Assembly (NCBI GenBank): GCA_905214925.1 | Contig: CAJMOB010000001.1 | Coordinates: 203,080 to 267,079 of the forward strand | DNA length: 64,000 nucleotides | Reading direction: 5' to 3' | DNA from: Scybalomonas sp905214925 | GTDB lineage: Bacteria > Bacillota > Clostridia > Lachnospirales > Lachnospiraceae | The notes under the pieces: model-generated | What the model saw: only the letters and a program-made list of their open reading frames with translations | Database searches by the model: none | Told to the model about the DNA's origin: nothing | Program-made: the position numbers and the translations under genes | Shown here: positions 62,512 through 64,000 of the stretch, one piece after another | Layout of the letters: the number at the start of each line of letters is the position of its first letter | Numbering within the stretch: position 1 is the stretch's first letter

Positions 62512-62514
62512 TAT

Positions 62515-62543
62515 AATATACCAAACTTGTTTAAACATGTCAA
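62515..62543 (-). promoter_or_regulatory. Promoter of the treP-treA operon
   Basis: On the minus strand TTGACA (62538-62543), a 17-base spacer and TATATT (62515-62520). Operator 2 occupies the spacer. Confidence 0.8.
62525..62540. promoter_or_regulatory. TreR operator 2
   Basis: ACTTGTTTAAACATGT, with the perfect core TGTTTAAACA at 62528-62537 lying between the -10 and -35 boxes of treP. Confidence 0.65.
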
Positions 62544-62684
62544 CGCTGTTTCCCTATTTTTTATTACCAAAATTATCGAGTTATTTTTGTACATTTTTTC
62601 CTATTTATTATTAAGCTTTCCCATTATTCCAATAAAATTTAAAATAAATACAATAATACTTTTTGTCTTATTAAAAAAAGTTAG
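62544..62684. other. AT-rich spacer between the divergent tre promoters
   Basis: About 140 bases without recognisable signals between the treP -35 box and the treR -35 box. I looked for a catabolite-response element and did not see a convincing one. Confidence 0.4.
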
Positions 62685-62712
62685 TTGACATTCTAACTAT
62701 AGGATTTATAAT
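62685..62712 (+). promoter_or_regulatory. Promoter of treR
   Basis: TTGACA (62685-62690), a 16-base spacer and TATAAT (62707-62712). Confidence 0.8.
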
Positions 62713-62720
62713 TAATTTAA

Positions 62721-62736
62721 GATGTTTAAACAAGTC
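62721..62736. promoter_or_regulatory. TreR operator 3
   Basis: GATGTTTAAACAAGTC, the same TGTTTAAACA core (62723-62732), immediately downstream of the treR -10 box; suggests autorepression. Confidence 0.6.
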
Positions 62737-62747
62737 GAGGTGAGAGT

Positions 62748-63467
62748 ATGCCAAAAGCAAAATATAATAAAATATACGAAGAGATAAAACAGAAAATTGA
62801 ATCTGGAGAGTATGAATTTCAGGAGCTTTTGCCTTCTGAATACACATTAATAGAAGAATATAACTGTTCTAGAAATACAATTCGAAGAGCGATTTCAGAA
62901 TTAGTAAAAGATGGATATGTCCAAACATTACAAGGAAAAGGTGTCCGTAATATTTTTCAAGCGACGGAACAAACTTCTTTCACTTTAGGTGGAATCGAAT
63001 CTTTTAAAGAATCCGCACTCCGAAACAATCGAAAAGGAAGAACAAAGGTCTTGCTCTTTACCGAACTTATTATTGATGAAAAATTATCAAAAAAAACAGG
63101 ATTTGATGTTGGAAGTGAAGTCTATTATTTACAACGTCTTCACTATATGGATGGAAAACCTTTGATTTTAAATCATAATTACTTTTTAAAATCCGTTGTT
63201 TTCGGACTTACAAAAAAAATAGCAGAAAATTCTATTTACGAATATTTAGAAAATGAACTTCATATTTCGATTGTTACAAGTAGACGAATTATGACGATTG
63301 AAAAAATGACACAAATCGATGAAAAATATTTAGAATTAGGAGATTATAATTGCCTTGCCGTTGTGACAAGCCAAACTTATAATGATGATGGAGTTATGTT
63401 TGAATTCACACAATCAAGACACCGTCCTGACTATTTTCGTTTCCAAGACAATGCTGTTCGCAAATAG
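62748..63467 (+). CDS. treR: Trehalose operon repressor, GntR family
   Basis: A 239-residue regulator. The N-terminal winged helix (about 1-70) includes LPSEYTLIEEYNCSRNTIRR, and the C-terminal UTRA/chorismate-lyase-like domain senses trehalose 6-phosphate in known TreR proteins. It is divergent from treP-treA and shares operator palindromes with it. GAGGTGAG precedes the ATG. Confidence 0.93.
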   Translation: MPKAKYNKIYEEIKQKIESGEYEFQELLPSEYTLIEEYNCSRNTIRRAISELVKDGYVQTLQGKGVRNIFQATEQTSFTLGGIESFKESALRNNRKGRTKVLLFTELIIDEKLSKKTGFDVGSEVYYLQRLHYMDGKPLILNHNYFLKSVVFGLTKKIAENSIYEYLENELHISIVTSRRIMTIEKMTQIDEKYLELGDYNCLAVVTSQTYNDDGVMFEFTQSRHRPDYFRFQDNAVRK

Positions 63468-63598
63468 CCGAATTCAACGAACACTGGAATAAAAAAATCA
63501 GAACTCAACTATTACTTGCTTCCTTATTAAAATATATTTTTATATCATGTACTTGCAAGGATACAATAAAAAGCTGTACGATGCAGAAAGGATTTGTT

Positions 63599-63739
63599 AT
63601 GTTTCATACAGAAAATATAGGACGGAAAATTGCTGAATTGCGGAAAAATCCCAATATGACACAACTAGAACTAGCAGATAAAATGGGAATTAGTTTTCAG
63701 GCAATCTCTAACTGGGAACGCGGGGTTTCACTTAGATAA
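63599..63739 (+). pseudogene. XRE family regulator truncated by an insertion
   Basis: ATG at 63599 with AAAGGA upstream opens a 46-codon frame. Residues 1-44 are a normal HTH_XRE domain (IGRKIAELRKNPNMTQLELA, then ISFQAISNWERG). The frame then reads VSLR and stops, where intact homologues continue for a ligand or dimer domain. The base composition changes at the same point, so the rest of the gene was separated by an insertion. A short HTH-only peptide might still be made. Confidence 0.65.
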
Positions 63740-64000
63740 AGATACCACACCATTCCCACGCTGACTTTTGCTCAACCGATACAGCCGGAGGGCTGGATAA
63801 CAAGAAAAGGCGGTATGCGCCCCGTGGAGGGGTGGCATACCGCCTTTTCTTGCGGGGGGCCAAAGAGGGCAAAGCCCCCGTCCATCGTCCTACGCTCCGA
63901 CTTATGGACAAAGTGTCCCGAAGTTGTGGCCACACTCCCGGAAAATTTTCAGCCATGTGAACTTTTGCAGTTTTCTTATGCCTGAAGAATAGTTTGCATT
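63728..64000. mobile_element. End of an integrated mobile element (boundary only)
   Basis: From about 63728 the sequence becomes clearly GC-richer, has no host-like gene and contains a large perfect hairpin. It begins inside the truncated XRE gene. The element continues beyond the window, so its type (ICE, transposon or island) cannot be told. A 74-codon minus-strand frame here is arginine-, serine- and proline-rich and unlike a protein. Confidence 0.5.
63803..63852. terminator. Large hairpin at the mobile element end
   Basis: Perfect 17-base arms AAGAAAAGGCGGTATGC (63803-63819) and its mirror (63836-63852), extended by CCCC/GGGG. A-rich and T-rich edges fit a bidirectional terminator that insulates the element. 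Confidence 0.55.

Noticed and set aside
63732..63956. 74-codon minus-strand frame at the right edge
   Set aside because: It spans the 17-base hairpin and reads as an Arg/Ser/Pro-rich sequence without protein character. Frames of this kind are typical artefacts of GC-rich mobile element ends.

Overview
The window looks like chromosome from a low-GC, anaerobic Gram-positive bacterium of the Clostridia, most probably family Lachnospiraceae. I base this on overall AT-richness, strong AGGAGG ribosome binding sites, many intrinsic terminators, the acpP-fabD-fabG-fabF-accB-fabZ-accC-accD-accA gene order, a two-subunit iron-sulfur serine dehydratase, a pyrophosphate-type phosphofructokinase and a DUF6145-like gene. 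The genus cannot be fixed from sequence alone. Most genes lie on the minus strand. No rRNA, tRNA or CRISPR array was seen.

Layout. 1-2126: a DUF3100 membrane protein with a partner cut by the window edge, divergent from a Crp/Fnr regulator. 2325-9189: single genes and small units (GNAT, RsgA, ACT protein, cyclase, a decayed GldA-type dehydrogenase, RibD-C reductase, VanY-type carboxypeptidase, CCG protein). 9383-10743: a phloretin/DAPG-hydrolase-like C-C hydrolase divergent from a TetR repressor. 10893-15001: M50-like protease, lysS, greA with a long structured leader, and an unknown protein. 15250-18934 (+): an iron/cobalamin-type ABC importer plus a methyltransferase. 19008-27322: Pfp, DusB, DUF6145, ArgF, ComFC, RecD2, MreB. 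27829-30653: AEC transporter and a FabK/nitronate-monooxygenase-like flavoprotein.

30864-38321 is a nine-gene type II fatty acid synthesis operon. It is led by a TTGACA-N17-TATATT promoter with two FabT-like palindromes at and just downstream of the -10; fabH, fabK and fabT are absent. 38477-45340 holds a DeoR regulator, a soluble sugar-sensor/GGDEF hybrid and a D-threonate/D-erythronate-type catabolic operon (kinase, GntP permease, PdxA2). 45793-50898 holds a two-component system with an intramembrane-sensing-type kinase beside a translationally coupled bacteriocin-type ABC transporter operon whose third gene is unknown. 51059-58526 holds an aminotransferase, DMT exporter, Ung, SdaAB/SdaAA and a Pcp-DUF979-DUF969 peptide/amino-acid module. 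58711-63467 is a trehalose PTS operon divergent from TreR, with three matching operators. At about 63730 a truncated XRE regulator gene runs into GC-richer DNA that looks like the end of an integrated mobile element.

Smaller-scale structure includes terminators whose stem mismatches become G-U pairs only in minus-strand RNA, a dispersed repeat family next to the terminators of four genes, and leader regions with short ORFs ahead of rsgA, greA and the AEC transporter.
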